From positions 1 through 64,000 of the forward strand of contig JAHRHY010000009.1 in the NCBI GenBank assembly GCA_019671135.1: DNA of 64,000 nucleotides, given 5' to 3'. Under the pieces are notes generated by a model. It was not told the origin of the DNA and did not search any database. It was given only the letters and a program-made list of their open reading frames with translations. This DNA comes from Linnemannia hyalina (lineage: Eukaryota > Mortierellomycota > Mortierellomycetes > Mortierellales > Mortierellaceae). This document shows positions 53,683-63,031 of the stretch, piece by piece. How positions within the stretch are numbered: position 1 is the stretch's first letter; every line of letters begins with the position of its first letter. A program made the position numbers and the translations under genes.

Positions 53683-54849
53683 AAAACCGTAAGAAATTAC
53701 TTTTCCGGCTATAGGCAAACAACAAGATGGCGCACATGACCTTTCTTGGACTTGTTATTTTTATTTTAACAGGATGTCAACGATTTTCATATAGTAGCTT
53801 CCCACAGTATTCCCAGCTATTGGACTGTTGCACTTCTTTCCTCTCTCTTTGCTTCTTTGATTGCGTAGCATTCGTTTCAATACATGGACAAATCCATCTG
53901 CAGCCTGCCTCTTTTCTTCCGATGTTAGAACGTGCATAAAAGCTCTGGATAATAAGATAGAGAGGAGAGTAAATATTACCAACGTTAATATATTTCTGAC
54001 TGTTCGATCGGAATTAAGACAAAAAGAATGAAACAAAGAAAACTAGCAAGAGCACCGTTGCCCATGGATCGCTAACAATAACGACACTGTACTACTCAAG
54101 CGCTTCATCGCTGAAGCAAATGCATAATCTCTTAATGGCCATGGTCATGATCATTACAGGCATATGGTTCCATGGAAACCTAGTGGCCAAGAGATGCGGG
54201 AAAGCGTCTTTTACTGTTATGTTCTAGAGGGAGTTGACAGTAGTAACCTGGAACAGCAGTCCACAAAGGACACACCAGACCAGGAACCTATCTTCTACTA
54301 ATACAAAATCGTTATCTCCATCACCTGACTTATCGTAAATCATGTGATGTTCCCTCTTTCTCTTTCTCACGGTGTTGTGGTGTGTGTGGTGTTGTGGTGT
54401 GTGTATGGTGTGTATGGTGTATGTGTAGTGTGTGTGTAAGTGTTTGTGTGTGTTGTGTGTGTTGTGTGTGCTGTGTGCGTTTTTTTTAGTTTAAAGTTAA
54501 TTAAATTAAAATGAGAGATGGATGGGGGTTGCAATCAGAGTCATACCGGTAAGCAGATCTGCCGGTAACCATGTTAAAATGCGACTGCGGAATGAGAGCC
54601 ACGCCGGTAAGAAGATCTGCCGGTAAGCAGTAAGCATGTTAAGATGCGAAAATGGAGAATGGAGAGAGTAGAGCCGATGACTTTTCTTTCTCTTTCACGG
54701 ACAAGCATATTTTCTTTCCTTCCTTTCTCTTTTTTTTTTTTTTTTTTTTTTTTATCTGTCAGTAGCCAGCATACCTTCCACTCGCTCTCACCGTGTCACT
54801 CTTACTACCACTTCCACCCCTGATGTCTCTCCTTCTGCGACCTTTACAG
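53683..54849. other. Right arm noncoding stretch with simple repeats
   Basis: Mirror of 41961-43127: TG-rich microsatellite at about 54365-54480, CCGGTAAG repeats near 54550-54630, and a T homopolymer near 54730-54752. No supported gene. Confidence 0.5.
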
Positions 54850-55180
54850 GATACAGACGGGCCAAGGCGACCAACTTAACAAGGTCGCTCTACTGCTAGC
54901 GCTCCCTCTACTTCCTCCACTCTCCACTTCCTTTCCACCAAATGTACCACCACTATCACCGCCAAACTCAATGCCATCACCCCTTACTCTTCCTCCTCAT
55001 TCCTCCTCTTCTTCCTCCTCTTCTTCTTCCTCCTCTTCTTCTTTTCCCTCTTTCCCCCCTTTTACCTCCTCTTCCTCCTCCATCAGTAGGTGTGCCAAGC
55101 ATCGTGGACGTGGGAACGGCCAACAAAGGTCGACAAGTTGTTACTGTCCCTACTATAAAGGAAAACAAACGGTATTTTAG
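54850..55180 (+). CDS. P3: Ser/Pro-rich protein, 3' exon (right arm copy)
   Basis: After a good acceptor (CCTTTACAG) the frame reads IQTGQGDQLNKVALLLALPLL, then a Pro-rich segment, a run of about 14 serines from a TCC/TCT array, and a Cys/His-containing end (RCAKHRGRGNGQQ, SCYCPYYKG) before the stop. The C-terminal C-x2-H ... C-x-C pattern could bind metal. The upstream exon may lie at about 54760-54840. Because the serine run is a simple repeat in DNA, the coding claim rests on the two flanking segments. No family recognised. Confidence 0.38.
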
Positions 55181-55334
55181 AGTAAACAGACCACAATTGC
55201 TCAGATTGCCGCCTCTTTACAGCACAACTCCTAAGTTATAATGGTAACAACTGCGAAGCAAGCTTTGATGCCATTTCAGACGGGGATGCTTACGTTGCAA
55301 TTGCTGACGTGGTTCAATAGTTCGAGACTACAAG

Positions 55335-55474
55335 TAGAGCGTCTAATCGAATTTATTCGAATTTCCTATGTTTTGCTTAGGATTTGTGCGCATTCGAAAC
55401 GGATTAAAATTTTCGACTCGAATGCGCACAAACCCAATGCAAACCATAGGGAATTCAAATAAATCGATTAGATT
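55335..55474. mobile_element. TTCGAA-family hairpin MITE (right arm)
   Basis: Mirror copy of 41336-41475. Its distal end ATT (55472-55474) is the left target duplication of B1, so B1 inserted at or beside the MITE terminus. Confidence 0.7.
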
Positions 55475-55969
55475 GGAGGCCTTTCAAGTCCAAATTATCA
55501 TATGGTGTTTGTTACATCTCTGCAGATCTTGACGATATCCACCGCGTCCATTAGAGGAGAGTGTATGTATGATACCAAGCATATAAGACAACCATTGTAA
55601 CATTTTTTGTTTAACTATCCTACTAAACACCAACCTATTCTCCAAACAACAAAGTCTTCTTATTTTTCGCACACCACACTCTTGAATATGTCCATCTACT
55701 ATTAACCTGTAACCCTCACTGCAAGATTCGCCAGAGTAGTTCTTGTATGTCATCATCTAAAGCACTTGTACTCTCAACTGTATCTTTGGGGCGAAATACA
55801 GGGGAGAGATTACATTTTAAAAATTCTTGTGCTGTCTATTGCTATTTTATTCTGTGTTCTGTTGCCCACTATGAAGAGATATGTCAGTTATGGAAGTAAA
55901 CACTCCGTTCCTTGGGCTTTGGATATTTTTTATATGCCTTTTTATATCCTCTGCACATGAAGGGGCCGC
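55475..55969 (+). repeat. B1 left TDR
   Basis: 495 bp, GGAGGCCTTTCA to TGAAGGGGCCGC, followed by the internal boundary TACCGAA. The first 334 bp also belong to the palindrome. Confidence 0.93.
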
Positions 55970-56074
55970 TACCGAAAAAAAATATAAACGTATATTTGTA
56001 TTCTCAACTATGTGCTTGCTGTGAGATACAGTTGATAGATACCATCCTACATGCTCTTGTGTATGCAGTAAAGT

Positions 56075-57397
56075 ATGAGCATTTTTAAAAAATTGTTATT
56101 GTTGGTCAACGTCATGACAATCCAATACATAAATATTATTATGGCTCTAACAAAACATTTCAAACAACTGCTTGATGACCATTGGACTTTCCTTGACGCT
56201 GGATGGCCAACAGTTACACCACGTAATAACCATCGTACTGTAAGCAAGGAAATTGGGTTTATGCCACAAATAAAAGAGACTCTGAATCGACGCCTTGGAC
56301 CTATTCCAGTGTACTTCTTTCTTGTTGATATCTGGCCAAAAGTCAAGTATCCTGGGCCATACAAAGAAGTGGAGAAAGGTCTTTTAATGCTCTATCATCT
56401 TGTCAAAGGACTGTCTATGGAAGCAATGGAACCACACATGCCAAAAAGTAGTTTTCATGCAATGCACTCTGTGTTTTATAAGAAAGAATATACTTTGCAC
56501 AATAAGTACATTACCAACTGTATTGCAACAATGTTCTCCACAATTAAAATACGCCTATTGTCTGCAAAGGAAAAGAATCCTGTATTATTTAAGCATGTCA
56601 CATTGCATCTTGATGGTCATGATACAAGAGCAACATACAAAGGTGAGAGCAGTGCTGATATGTATTCTTACAAGCTGAAAAAGTCAGGATTACGCACACA
56701 GGTAGCAATGGATTGTAATGGCATGGCTTTATTTGTCTCCAAATCTGCATCTTGCAAGAACAATGCTGATGGAACAATGCTGCTGACGATGAAGTTGGAC
56801 AAGAGAGTGCATGAGATGGATTGCATAGCTCTCGATGGAGGGTATCCACAGTTCTTAAGGAGGCTTGTAGATGAGTCTGATACTCTTAGATTCCAAAATT
56901 TCGCTCATCCATACCGTAAAAAGAAGAACAAGGAACTTACAGAGGAAGAAGCGTTATACAATACCACCTTTGGTAGTTTCCGCTCACAGATGGAATCTCT
57001 GTTTGCAGATCTTGGTTCCACATTTGAGAAACACAACAATCGTACTCCTGTATTGGTGGATAAGAAACAAACATATAATTTGCAGTTGAAGTTATCTTTG
57101 TTACTCTTAAACATGAAAAAGATGGTTGCTTTGTTAAAGATTCCTGCAGAACCAATTCATACAGCTTGGCTCCGCGAAGGATTCGAGTATCCGACGACAG
57201 AGAACGATGTTGAGCAACCAATGGGATATGTTGATGTTGGTGCACTAGTGGAGGATGGAAATACAATGGCACAACTCCAGAACGAATTTCTTGGTCTTGA
57301 ACTTCATGATAATGTTGATGAGGACCAGTACTCTGATGAGGACACACCAATGGATCCACCAGTAATACTGCAACCCGGCCTTTCCATTGCGCTTTGA
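56075..57397 (+). CDS. B element ORF1: DDE transposase-like protein (B1)
   Basis: 440 aa; the likely start is the ATG at 56141 (MALTKHF), since this is where similarity to the other copies becomes continuous. Presumed catalytic residues in this numbering: D180 (LHLDGHD), D254 (ALDGGYP), E307 (FRSQMESLF). A helical N-terminal third (residues 23-160) may bind DNA. The C-terminal tail is acidic. AGA to TGA at 57395 removes the last 14 or so residues found in B2 (RGTKRQMDVNGNL), whose codons remain, frameshifted, downstream. About 90% identical to the B2 protein by eye, with many synonymous differences, which suggests selection on the protein. Best match by motif: the PIF-Harbinger/IS5-like group. 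Confidence 0.83.
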   Translation: MSIFKKLLLLVNVMTIQYINIIMALTKHFKQLLDDHWTFLDAGWPTVTPRNNHRTVSKEIGFMPQIKETLNRRLGPIPVYFFLVDIWPKVKYPGPYKEVEKGLLMLYHLVKGLSMEAMEPHMPKSSFHAMHSVFYKKEYTLHNKYITNCIATMFSTIKIRLLSAKEKNPVLFKHVTLHLDGHDTRATYKGESSADMYSYKLKKSGLRTQVAMDCNGMALFVSKSASCKNNADGTMLLTMKLDKRVHEMDCIALDGGYPQFLRRLVDESDTLRFQNFAHPYRKKKNKELTEEEALYNTTFGSFRSQMESLFADLGSTFEKHNNRTPVLVDKKQTYNLQLKLSLLLLNMKKMVALLKIPAEPIHTAWLREGFEYPTTENDVEQPMGYVDVGALVEDGNTMAQLQNEFLGLELHDNVDEDQYSDEDTPMDPPVILQPGLSIAL

Positions 57398-58117
57398 GGT
57401 ACGTAGTACGAAGCGACAAATGGATGTTAATGGTAATTTGTAGACTTATTGCAGGTTTTTAAAAGAATAGACATACATAGCCTATTTAGTCAGCGTTGAG
57501 ATACGGTATTAACTGCCTAGACGCTAATATGCACCGGTATCTATTATTAAAAGTCATGGTATTATTGTAGTAGATCGGATGCTATTCTATGCTATTCTAC
57601 AACATTCCTTTTTATTTAACAAAGAGGATAAACACATGTACAAACCTACGTCATAAAAGAATACATAAACACATGTACAAACCTACGTCATAAAAGAATA
57701 CTACATTCTTAACCATTTTTAAACCCCGTCTTTAACGCCAAGCAGTCTTAATAAGCAAGATCTACGTCATACGAGGAACACTACGTTATTAACCACTTAG
57801 ATGCCTTTTTAAAACTCTTTTGTTACTAAGCGCCAAGCAGTGTTAATAAGCAAGCGCTATTAATATCCAATGTGGCAGTGTCCCATGAATTAGTATAAAT
57901 AAAGGACTCCACTTCCCTCTTGCTTAATCTTTATCTTATCTAGTAACCAACCAACCATTATCCATATCTATACAACCATCCATACCTATACAACCATCTT
58001 TTATTGCAATTCTTTATATCAGTGTACTAAGCAGCTGCAATCTACCACACATAAACTGAAAAGTCATTCACACCCACCATACCACAAGTACAATCTATAT
58101 CGTTCATATCCAAAAAC
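57398..58117 (+). promoter_or_regulatory. B1 region between ORF1 and ORF2, with TATA box
   Basis: 720 bp. A 33-bp unit (ACACATGTACAAACCTACG core) is tandemly duplicated at about 57631-57697; gypsy A inserted in the same repeat of B4. Two related blocks with AAGCAGT-TTAATAAGCAAG follow. TATAAATA at 57894-57901 and a CT-rich tract precede the ORF2 start by about 200 bp. Confidence 0.65.
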
Positions 58118-60340
58118 ATGCAGTACGTTCAGCTTACAATCGAGCTCATCACCAAGGCCTTCGAGACATTTTCTTCTAAGAAGGGAGTGGAGTTTACCAA
58201 GAAAGATGCAAATAAGATCTTTAAGGCGCTTGATGGGGATAAGGAAGTGGAGAGATACTACTTTTGTGGAGCAAAGTGCGTCAAGTCCAAGCGTAAATGC
58301 ATGAAGGAAGTTGACGATGAAGGCATGCATTGTTATGTCCACGATCCTGCGCGCAAGTGTCAAGGCACAACCATTAAGGGCGCTAATTGTGGTAGTGTAG
58401 CCAAAATTGGTCAAACATACTGTGGGCGTCATCAAGATCAAGATAGAGGTCATATAAAACGTGGTAACAAGAATGCACCTGTCGTTACGCGTCCCAAGTC
58501 TTCCAAGGCTTTAAAGAAGACACATACTTCTAAGTTTGTATCATCTGATGACGATATGACTTCCGAGGATGAAGAGCCGTCCGACGATGATGATGAAGAA
58601 GATAAAATTGCCGTCTCCTTTCCGTTGAGTCCAAAGGTAGTTGACATAACGTCCAAGAAAAATGTACCACTCGCTAATACAGGCATATGGATGCGTTATG
58701 CAACTAATCCAGCTTTTCTGTATGCAAAAAACTATACTGTAAATGGCAAGTACATTATTAAGCTGAAGGAAAAGGATCTCTACGTTGTATTGTGTCCACC
58801 TGAGCTCATGGGGAAAAATCTTTCTGTACCGGAATTATCTGACAAAGAGGTACGTATATTGCAAAAGATGGGACTCCAAGAGGCAACTCCTGCAGATGTA
58901 GAAAAAATAGAAGAGTCTTCTGCTGATGAGAATTCTGACGATGATACAGATGATGGTGATACGTCTGATGATGGTGATACGTCTGATGATGCTGGCTCTG
59001 ACGATGATTCCCCTGATGATAAAGACTCTGATGATGGCAAGTCCAATAACAGACCTAATGTAGAATCTGGAGATGATACCTCTAAGGATAACCCTGATGA
59101 AAAACTATCTCATAAAAAGTCATCTAAGGATGATAAGAAGAAGACTCTTCGAAAGAAAAGGCCTTCAAAGATGCCCAAAAATGCAGAGCCATCTTCTAAT
59201 GTAGACGTTTCTAAGGATGGAAAAGATGAACATACATTTGCACTGGCCACAACGGTGCATAACATTAGATCAGAGAAAGACATAGCACGTGCGAAGGACA
59301 GAGGATGGATGATTCATCCTAATAACGACATGCTTGAGTATGCAACTAAGTTTACGATGAATGGCAAGTACATTGTCAGGCTATCTGGAAAGAATACATA
59401 CGTTGGCCTGTTTACGCTTGATGCTCTGCGCGGTGTCGGTGATGTTCCAGAGTTGGATATCTTGGAACGCTCCATGCTTAGCAAGATGAAACTTCAACCA
59501 TTGTCTGATGAAGAGAGAAAGACGCTTTTCAACGAGGAGATCGAAGTAGAAGAAGAAGTACCAGTAGAAGGACCAACAGATAAATCCAAGGTGATATGGA
59601 AAAAACTTAACAAGTACTTGGAATATTCCGAGAATGTACTTGTAAATGGAATGCACATTCTCAAGATGCGCAAAAAAGACACTGTAATCGGCTTGATGAC
59701 TGATGACCATATTGCTGCAGAGAATGTAGAGTGTCATTCTCTTAGCCAGAAGGAAAAAGAGAAGTTGTTTGCTATGGGATTTAAACCGCATGAGCATAAG
59801 CAAAGCTTGCCACAGAAAGATGAGAGCACATGTGAGGATGATAAAGATGCTGAGGGCGATAAAGATGCTGAGGATGACAAAGATGCGGTGGGTGATAAAG
59901 ATGCTGAAGATGACAAAGATGCTGAGGGTGATAACGATGCTGAGGATGACAAAGATGCTGAGGGTGATAACGATGCTGAAGATGATAAAGATGCTGAGGA
60001 TGATAAAGATGCTGAGGATGTTATGTGGAAAAGGTACCCTAAAGATAAAAGCTCCTCGGGTATAATCGTCATAGATAAAGACGAAATTAAATGGACAACA
60101 TGTTCGTTTGACAAGAAGCATGAATATGCAACCAACTACCTTTTCGACGGATGTCATCTGCTCAAGAGGTACGAAGAGGACATTATTGTTGGACTGCTGT
60201 ATAAGATACCTGCAAACGGTGACAGTAACTATAGTCGAGACAAATTTACCAACAACAAACAAAAGCAGAAGTTAATTGCCATGGGGTTCACGATCGAGGA
60301 ATTGCCTAAATTGTACTCTCCAGATGTAAAGTTTTGGTAG
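58118..60340 (+). CDS. B element ORF2: zinc-binding acidic repeat protein (B1 type)
   Basis: 740 aa. Zinc modules: C54-x6-C61-x10-C72-x2-H75 and C81-x9-C91-x10-C102-x2-H105 (with C50 as a further candidate). Basic linker 110-140, acidic 143-162. Four copies of a module of about 65 residues (about 185-255, 385-460, 490-560, 655-730), each with an aromatic-Ala start, NGKYI-L strand, VGL strand and a terminal MG helix. A tandem DKDAE(G/D) array lies at about 577-630. The fourth module and the last 80 residues replace the unrelated helical C-terminus of B2 ORF2. The CxxxTxxGxxC...YCxxH pattern is also known from proteins of large DNA viruses (general knowledge, not searched here). Role unknown; probably nucleic-acid or histone binding. 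Confidence 0.85.
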   Translation: MQYVQLTIELITKAFETFSSKKGVEFTKKDANKIFKALDGDKEVERYYFCGAKCVKSKRKCMKEVDDEGMHCYVHDPARKCQGTTIKGANCGSVAKIGQTYCGRHQDQDRGHIKRGNKNAPVVTRPKSSKALKKTHTSKFVSSDDDMTSEDEEPSDDDDEEDKIAVSFPLSPKVVDITSKKNVPLANTGIWMRYATNPAFLYAKNYTVNGKYIIKLKEKDLYVVLCPPELMGKNLSVPELSDKEVRILQKMGLQEATPADVEKIEESSADENSDDDTDDGDTSDDGDTSDDAGSDDDSPDDKDSDDGKSNNRPNVESGDDTSKDNPDEKLSHKKSSKDDKKKTLRKKRPSKMPKNAEPSSNVDVSKDGKDEHTFALATTVHNIRSEKDIARAKDRGWMIHPNNDMLEYATKFTMNGKYIVRLSGKNTYVGLFTLDALRGVGDVPELDILERSMLSKMKLQPLSDEERKTLFNEEIEVEEEVPVEGPTDKSKVIWKKLNKYLEYSENVLVNGMHILKMRKKDTVIGLMTDDHIAAENVECHSLSQKEKEKLFAMGFKPHEHKQSLPQKDESTCEDDKDAEGDKDAEDDKDAVGDKDAEDDKDAEGDNDAEDDKDAEGDNDAEDDKDAEDDKDAEDVMWKRYPKDKSSSGIIVIDKDEIKWTTCSFDKKHEYATNYLFDGCHLLKRYEEDIIVGLLYKIPANGDSNYSRDKFTNNKQKQKLIAMGFTIEELPKLYSPDVKFW

Positions 60341-60463
60341 TTGTTGAGACAGATGAAGAGTAGATATTTTAAAAACTATCCAATTGTCAACAGTTGGCAT
60401 TTGTGGTTGTATATATAGCATGAACTTTTTAAAAATGTAACATGTCTTCGACACTTCCACCTA
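60341..60463 (+). other. B1 3' noncoding region
   Basis: About 120 bp, shorter than in B2, ending in CCACCTA directly before the right TDR, the same boundary as in the other copies. Confidence 0.7.
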
Positions 60464-60958
60464 GGAGGCCTTTCAAGTCCAAATTATCATATGGTGTTTG
60501 TTACATCTCTGCAGATCTTGACGATATCCACCGCGTCCATTAGAGGAGAGTGTATGTATGATACCAAGCATATAAGACAACCATTGTAACATTTTTTGTT
60601 TAACTATCCTACTAAACACCAACCTATTCTCCAAACAACAAAGTCTTCTTATTTTTCGCACACCACACTCTTGAATATGTCCATCTACTATTAACCTGTA
60701 ACCCTCACTGCAAGATTCGCCAGAGTAGTTCTTGTATGTCATCATCTAAAGCACTTGTACTCTCAACTGTATCTTTGGGGCGAAATACAGGGGAGAGATT
60801 ACATTTTAAAAATTCTTGTGCTGTCTATTGCTATTTTATTCTGTGTTCTGTTGCCCACTATGAAGAGATATGTCAGTTATGGAAGTAAACACTCCGTTCC
60901 TTGGGCTTTGGATATTTTTTATATGCCTTTTTATATCCTCTGCACATGAAGGGGCCGC
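60464..60958 (+). repeat. B1 right TDR
   Basis: 495 bp, of the same variant as 55475-55969 at every diagnostic site checked (GCGTCCATTAGAGG, AAAATTCTTGTGC, GCGGCC end). Confidence 0.93.
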
Positions 60959-60961
60959 ATT

Positions 60962-61248
60962 GGCTAACTACAAGTCAGACAACGATTGAGTGAGAGGGTG
61001 AGGGGAGTGAGGATGGGTCATCGATCAGGCGGCGGAGGCACTGGTACCGGGGGAATGCTTCCAGCCTGAGGCCTACCATTCCGACCCATTTAGGTAACAT
61101 AAGCGACAACGACGACCTGCTGAAGGAGAAAAGCCGATTGTCCCAGTTACGCATGATTGTAGCAGCCACGCATGGCTCCAGCCCAACGCCAACCATTCCG
61201 ACCCATTCCGGCCCATTTAGGTAACGTGAGCGAGCTATTGCCATCGCA
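60962..61248. other. Flank of B1 with a repeated splice-like motif
   Basis: The sequence ACCATTCCGACCCAT...TTAGGTAAC(A/G)T occurs twice (near 61076-61104 and 61191-61223). Each is followed by a GT that could be a donor (TTTAG/GTAAC). No ORF is convincing before 61249. Confidence 0.4.
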
Positions 61249-61557
61249 TTGCATAGTGCTCCTCAGTCCTCTGCTACGAGATGTAATGCTTGCAGACAAC
61301 TTGGTCACCGTTGTACAGCTCATGCGGATTGCCTTTTGAGCAGGAAGCGCATAATCGTTGCAGAATCTCTTGCTTCTACTCCTTCCACGGTCCTTGCTAC
61401 TCCAGCCGCTTCTGCCGCTCCTGTTGCCCCTGCTGCTTATGTTACCCCTGCTACTCATGTTTCCTTTGTTGCTCATGTTGCTCCCGCTGATCTACGTGTT
61501 TTTGGGAATAGAGTAGCTGCTGTTAAGGAGCAGGACGACACAGTGTACATGATCTAG
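61249..61557 (+). CDS. Small zinc-knuckle-like protein
   Basis: 102 aa, or the last exon of a longer gene: an intron ending CATTGCATAG could join it to upstream coding sequence. The N-terminus has C12-x2-C15-x4-H20-x7-C28 with a further H25 (CNACRQLGHRCTAHADC), which resembles zinc knuckles found beside transposase or helicase genes in fungi. An Ala/Pro/Val/Thr repeat follows (residues 40-85), then VAAVKEQDDTVYMI and the stop. It lies 1.1 kb upstream of a Helitron-like 3' end and could be cargo of that element. Function unproven. Confidence 0.4.
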   Translation: MHSAPQSSATRCNACRQLGHRCTAHADCLLSRKRIIVAESLASTPSTVLATPAASAAPVAPAAYVTPATHVSFVAHVAPADLRVFGNRVAAVKEQDDTVYMI

Positions 61558-62591
61558 GAATTGATGAGCGTGGTCTGCTCTCATTGGGGTGCTTTACATT
61601 GGACAGAGGTAACCAGTTACGATAATACCTACAACTATTCTACATTCTTCTTTCTTTTTATTGATGCGCGATTTAATTATTTATTTTGAATACGCAGGAG
61701 CGTGTCGGACGTACAGTCGCTAATCCACGCTTCTCTGTGTGCTGCCTAAGAGTCAAAATGCCAGCCATCGAAGCTTCCCTTGCTGGATTGCAAAGCCATT
61801 TCAGAGGTATTTCTTGCAACCACCCGGACCTTCAACAGTGTCTTTGCCTTTACATTACATCCTTTGGTACCAGTACAAAGTACCGTGACATTCGACATGC
61901 GTTGACCGCCTGGCAGAGGGAAAGCGAAAAGAAAAAAAGGTATTGTGAGTGCGATAGAGGACTTTGGGAGGATGGAGATATGGCACGTACGTTACAAGGG
62001 CGACGGTCGAATAGGGAATGACCCAAGGAATAACACCTCGAGAGAGGAAGGCAGGTTTGAGCAAAGGAGGAAAACCGACAGGATTTAGCCCGCCAAGGCA
62101 ACGAGTCGATTTGTCAAACAAAGTCTGAATGAGGCGGACGAGAGGGTTGTACAGTACGTTCATGGCAAGACGGTGTTGTATTTGATAGAAAGAAAGGAGA
62201 CTGCTGCATAAAATCTTTGACCGAGATCTCGACTGACAGAGGGCTCATCAGACACGACAGGTCGCATTGGGGATGCGGAGGGCTGGCTCGGTGCTCGCCA
62301 CTTCATGGCATTCATGCGACCCAAGTTGTGTATCTATAGGCATTCGAGCTCCCAGGGATCCCGTCTGACACCTCCTCCCCGTGGCTGTGGCTTGGATTAG
62401 TCAGGCCTGGCACGCTGGCACGATTTGTGGAATCTGACAAAGAAAAAAAAAGGAAGGGAGGGCAAAACGAAAAAAAAAAGTGAAGACAGAAATAGAAAAG
62501 TGAGAGAGAAATGAGGAACTAACAAACACAAATAAACTTTGCAATATTCAACCACCACCACTTTTTTATCAATTCACACTTGCTCCACACC
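61558..62591. other. No supported gene
   Basis: Frames exist on both strands at 61680-62160 (plus: VANPRFSVCCLRVKMPAIEAS; minus: MNVLYNPLVRLIQTLFDKST). They overlap and I cannot choose between them. Purine-rich simple sequence at 62440-62510. Confidence 0.35.
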
Positions 62592-62622
62592 TCCGCGAGC
62601 GAAGCCGCGGGTACTATTCTAG
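62592..62622 (+). mobile_element. Helitron-like 3' terminus
   Basis: A GC-rich hairpin (CCGCG, loop AGCGAAGC, CGCGG), an 8-nt spacer and then CTAG, followed by T at 62623. This is the standard architecture of a Helitron 3' end (hairpin about 10 nt before CTRR, insertion between A/G and T). The 5' end (TC) has not been located. Confidence 0.55.
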
Positions 62623-62832
62623 TACGTCTATACATTTGCTATGTAACATTTTTTATGTGAGTCTTTTTCCATGCTATGTGGTAAGTTGACTGCTGTCTTT
62701 TCAATGGGTGATTACTTTTCAGTCTCTGTCCAGGAATCCTTTGCACCTGGTTATGCTCACTGCCATTCATCTGATGCCTCACAGGTGCTGGCGATTACGT
62801 TACTTCATTTGATCATTGCCTTGTGACTCAGT

Positions 62833-63031
62833 TGTGAGGACAACTCGATATGCTACGTATGTGCAAGAAACGCTTTCTTTGATCCGCCGACCCCCTCTGC
62901 CATCGACGTCTCCTTCCCGATTCAAAGAGCCTTTTGCTGCCCTCACTCCACTCAAGCACAACAAGAAAAGTATACAGAAGAGGCCGACGAGGATCAGGAC
63001 GTTGTTGAAGATCGAGAAGAGGAGGAAGGTA
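62833..63031 (+). CDS. Possible acidic exon
   Basis: After an acceptor-like GTGACTCAG the frame reads CEDNSICYVCARNAFF, a Pro-containing stretch, then EEADEDQDVVEDREEEE, and meets a possible donor (GTATGG) at 63030. Composition supports coding only weakly. Confidence 0.22.

Larger units (their letters stand above)
48482..55808 (-). repeat. Right arm of giant palindrome (7327 bp)
   Basis: Reverse complement of the left arm. Its outer end lies 334 bp inside the left TDR of B1, so that TDR, not an arbitrary sequence, is the border of identity on this side. Confidence 0.9.
55475..60958 (+). mobile_element. Full-length B element B1, ATT duplication
   Basis: 5484 bp: TDR (55475-55969), ORF1 (56075-57397), promoter region, ORF2 (58118-60340), 3' region, TDR (60464-60958). 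ATT flanks it at 55472-55474 and 60959-60961. The two TDRs are the same length, and I found no difference between them, while both differ from the B2 pair. This is the cleanest copy for defining the element. Confidence 0.93.

Noticed and set aside
41002..55808. Palindrome as a simple assembly duplicate
   Set aside because: Not fully rejected: one base difference and a chimeric TDR border argue for real copies, but only reads across the spacer can settle it. Kept as a finding with that caveat.
55475..60958. B as an LTR retrotransposon
   Set aside because: No reverse transcriptase, RNase H, protease or Gag in about 5 kb, no primer site after the left repeat, no polypurine tract before the right one, and 3-bp rather than 4-6-bp duplications.
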